NCBI GenBank assembly: GCA_013002925.1
Contig: JABDLQ010000151.1
Coordinates: 1 to 8,724 of the forward strand
Source of the DNA: Gammaproteobacteria bacterium
GTDB taxonomy: Bacteria; Pseudomonadota; Gammaproteobacteria; Steroidobacterales; SZUA-146
Direction of reading: 5' to 3'
DNA: 8,724 bases
Below are positions 7,648-8,724 of the stretch, piece by piece; the stretch's first letter is position 1; every line of letters starts with the position of its first letter. The translations under genes and the position numbers were made by a program. The notes under the pieces were generated by a model. It worked only from the letters and a program-made list of their open reading frames with translations, was not told the origin of the DNA and searched no databases.

Positions 7648-7790
7648 AGAAAAGCTCTAATAATTACCGTAGCTTAGCGGAAAATACCACATTTGGCACG
7701 AACAATAGAAGCACTGGCATTTATCGGCCCGGCTTTTTCCCGGCACAGTGAGTACCTGGAGTTGTCTGTGGTAAGGGTCAGGAAGGTAAC
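7648..7790. other. Divergent intergenic region between ypjD and the MBL-fold gene
   Basis: These 143 bp should carry promoters in both directions. On the minus strand TAATTAT near 7669-7675 could be a -10 box for ypjD, and on the plus strand TTGGCA at 7693-7698 could be a -35, but neither has a convincing partner. A CCGGG pentamer occurs twice as a direct repeat on the minus strand, around 7727-7743, and does not form a hairpin. Confidence 0.5.
7780..7786 (+). promoter_or_regulatory. Ribosome-binding site of the MBL-fold gene
   Basis: AGGAAGG ends 4 nt before the ATG at 7791; its AGGA core is 7 nt upstream. It is a strong Shine-Dalgarno and fixes the start. Confidence 0.75.
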
Positions 7791-8558
7791 ATGCGAATCA
7801 GAATTTTAGGCTGCAGCGGCGGTATCGGGCTTGGTTTGCGGACCACCTCAATTTTGCTGGACAGCGACACCCTTATCGACTGCGGTACCGGTGTAGGCGA
7901 TCTGCCGCTGGCAGAACTGCGCGATATCAAGCGTGTGTTTTTGACCCACTCCCACCTCGATCACGTAGCCTGTCTGCCGCTGATTCTGGATAGTACGTTT
8001 GATGAACGTGTTAGCAATCCGCTGGAAGTTTTTGCATTGCCTGAAACGATTAAAGCGCTGCGCGATCACATGTTCAACGATATTCTGTGGCCCGACTTCG
8101 AAAGGTTGCCGTCCGCGGAAAACCCGGTATTCAAATTTACCCCGATTGCAGCCGGTGAAGTCATTACAATCGACGAGCGCCGCATTCGTGCAATCAACGT
8201 GTTTCACACCGTACCGTCCCTGGGATTTTGTTTTGAGCATGATGACAATGTGTTTGCGTTCAGTGGCGATACCATGACCAATCAGGATCTGTGGCCGATA
8301 TTGAACAACTATGAAGAGCTGGGCGCACTGGTTGTTGAGGTCAGCTTTCCCAATTCGCAAAGTGAGCTGGCGCAGACCGCGGGGCATTACTGTCCGCAGA
8401 CGCTTGCCAAAGACCTGGAAAAACTTCGACACGAGCCCCAAATCTGGGTGACCGCGATGAAACCGGGCATGCAGGAGCAGATCTTCGAAGAGGTGCTTCA
8501 GGCGATACCTGGACGCAAGATCAACCGTCTCAAGCGTGGCGATGTGTTCGAAATCTAG
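7791..8558 (+). CDS. Metallo-beta-lactamase-fold hydrolase, class II cyclic-nucleotide phosphodiesterase-like
   Basis: This is a 255-aa cytoplasmic metallohydrolase with no signal peptide. The MBL-fold metal motif THSHLDH (52-58: His53, His55, Asp57, His58) is clear. It is followed by His139 in FHTVPSLGF, Asp160 in FSGDT and His199 in AGHYCP, as expected for further metal or active-site positions. The sequence after the first motif, with ALPETIKAL (82-90) and FNDILWPDF (95-103), recalls yeast PDE1-type 3',5'-cyclic-nucleotide phosphodiesterases and related bacterial proteins. The HSHLDHV segment resembles, but does not fully satisfy, the class II PDE signature as I recall it. Where I expect a late metal-ligand His (an ITHxKP motif), this protein has VTAMKPG with Ala222. 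Cyclic nucleotide hydrolysis is therefore only a suggestion; another phosphoester substrate is possible. It is transcribed alone, divergent from ypjD, and ends at a plausible terminator. Confidence 0.9.
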   Translation: MRIRILGCSGGIGLGLRTTSILLDSDTLIDCGTGVGDLPLAELRDIKRVFLTHSHLDHVACLPLILDSTFDERVSNPLEVFALPETIKALRDHMFNDILWPDFERLPSAENPVFKFTPIAAGEVITIDERRIRAINVFHTVPSLGFCFEHDDNVFAFSGDTMTNQDLWPILNNYEELGALVVEVSFPNSQSELAQTAGHYCPQTLAKDLEKLRHEPQIWVTAMKPGMQEQIFEEVLQAIPGRKINRLKRGDVFEI

Positions 8559-8568
8559 GCAGACTCGG

Positions 8569-8633
8569 AACCTGGTGTTGTTGCAAAGCTAACTGGCAGT
8601 AGCCCGCCATCTGCCGGGTCACCAAGGTTTTTT
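8569..8633 (+). terminator. Possible rho-independent terminator after the MBL-fold gene
   Basis: AACCTGGTG (8569-8577) pairs with CACCAAGGTT (8620-8629) with one bulged base. Inside this stem, CTGGCAG (8593-8599) pairs with CTGCCGG (8611-8617) with one G-U pair. A run of six T (8628-8633) begins at the end of the outer arm. The loop is long and the structure is branched, so it is atypical. It begins 11 bp after the MBL-gene stop. Confidence 0.4.
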
Positions 8634-8723
8634 CAGTCGCAAAATCTCCACGCCGGTCGAGGCTGACGCTGGCGATTCCCAGACCATCATTTTCTCGTGC
8701 AATTCCTGTGCAAACGTTATACT
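8619..8723 (-). CDS. Possible 3' end of an unidentified minus-strand gene, cut by window edge
   Basis: A minus-strand frame stays open from the window edge to a TGA at 8621-8619, giving 34 codons ending in GVEILRLKKPW. The composition looks protein-like, but the stretch is too short to identify. Another minus-strand frame (beginning at 8724) is also open through to the MBL-gene end, so the choice of frame is uncertain. If real, the gene converges on the MBL-fold gene, and its end overlaps the T-run side of the candidate terminator. I do not recognise the product. Confidence 0.3.
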   Translation of the reverse strand, partial: SITFAQELHEKMMVWESPASASTGVEILRLKKPW

Positions 8724-8724
8724 G

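Noticed and set aside
7727..7743. CCGGG repeat upstream of the MBL-fold gene, first suspected as a hairpin
   Set aside because: The two copies are direct, not inverted, and too short to call an operator or terminator.
7848..8441. Minus-strand open frame of 197 codons
   Set aside because: It is antisense to the MBL-fold gene, which has intact metal motifs and a strong ribosome-binding site; this frame shows no family pattern.

Overview
The window reads as a chromosomal segment of a gammaproteobacterium outside the enterics. The reasons are a ypjD-yfjD gene pair, a canonical RadA, moderate-to-high GC, and a membrane Ser/Thr kinase with CHASE2 architecture. Coding density is high. I see no mobile element, tRNA, rRNA, CRISPR array or other sign of recent transfer. 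The taxonomic placement is inference from gene content only.

Left part (1-4052, minus strand): a three-gene Ser/Thr phosphosignalling operon. In order of transcription it encodes a CHASE2-type transmembrane Ser/Thr kinase (849 aa), a PP2C-family phosphatase (274 aa, 5 bp downstream) and an FHA phosphothreonine-binding protein (17 bp further on, running off the left edge). Together they form a complete write/erase/read module: the kinase senses through a predicted periplasmic domain, the phosphatase reverses the phosphorylation, and the FHA protein reads it. The FHA protein also carries a candidate phospho-acceptor threonine beside its first FHA domain.

Middle (4053-5564): a 159-bp divergent intergenic region, then radA on the plus strand, encoding the DNA branch-migration ATPase. 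radA converges on the next gene, and their stop codons overlap by 4 bp.

Right part (5561-7647, minus strand): ypjD (CcsA-like membrane protein) followed by yfjD/corB (CNNM/CBS/CorC_HlyC membrane protein), tightly coupled. In E. coli this pair lies next to ffh. Here the divergent neighbour is instead a metallo-beta-lactamase-fold hydrolase resembling class II cyclic-nucleotide phosphodiesterases (7791-8558, plus). It is followed by a plausible hairpin terminator. The last ~100 bp may hold the 3' end of another minus-strand gene.

Most of the window is well-explained housekeeping and signalling sequence. The points most worth a second look are the phosphosignalling operon and its FHA linker, the unusual translation start of the kinase, and the apparent loss of a late metal-ligand histidine in the phosphodiesterase-like protein.
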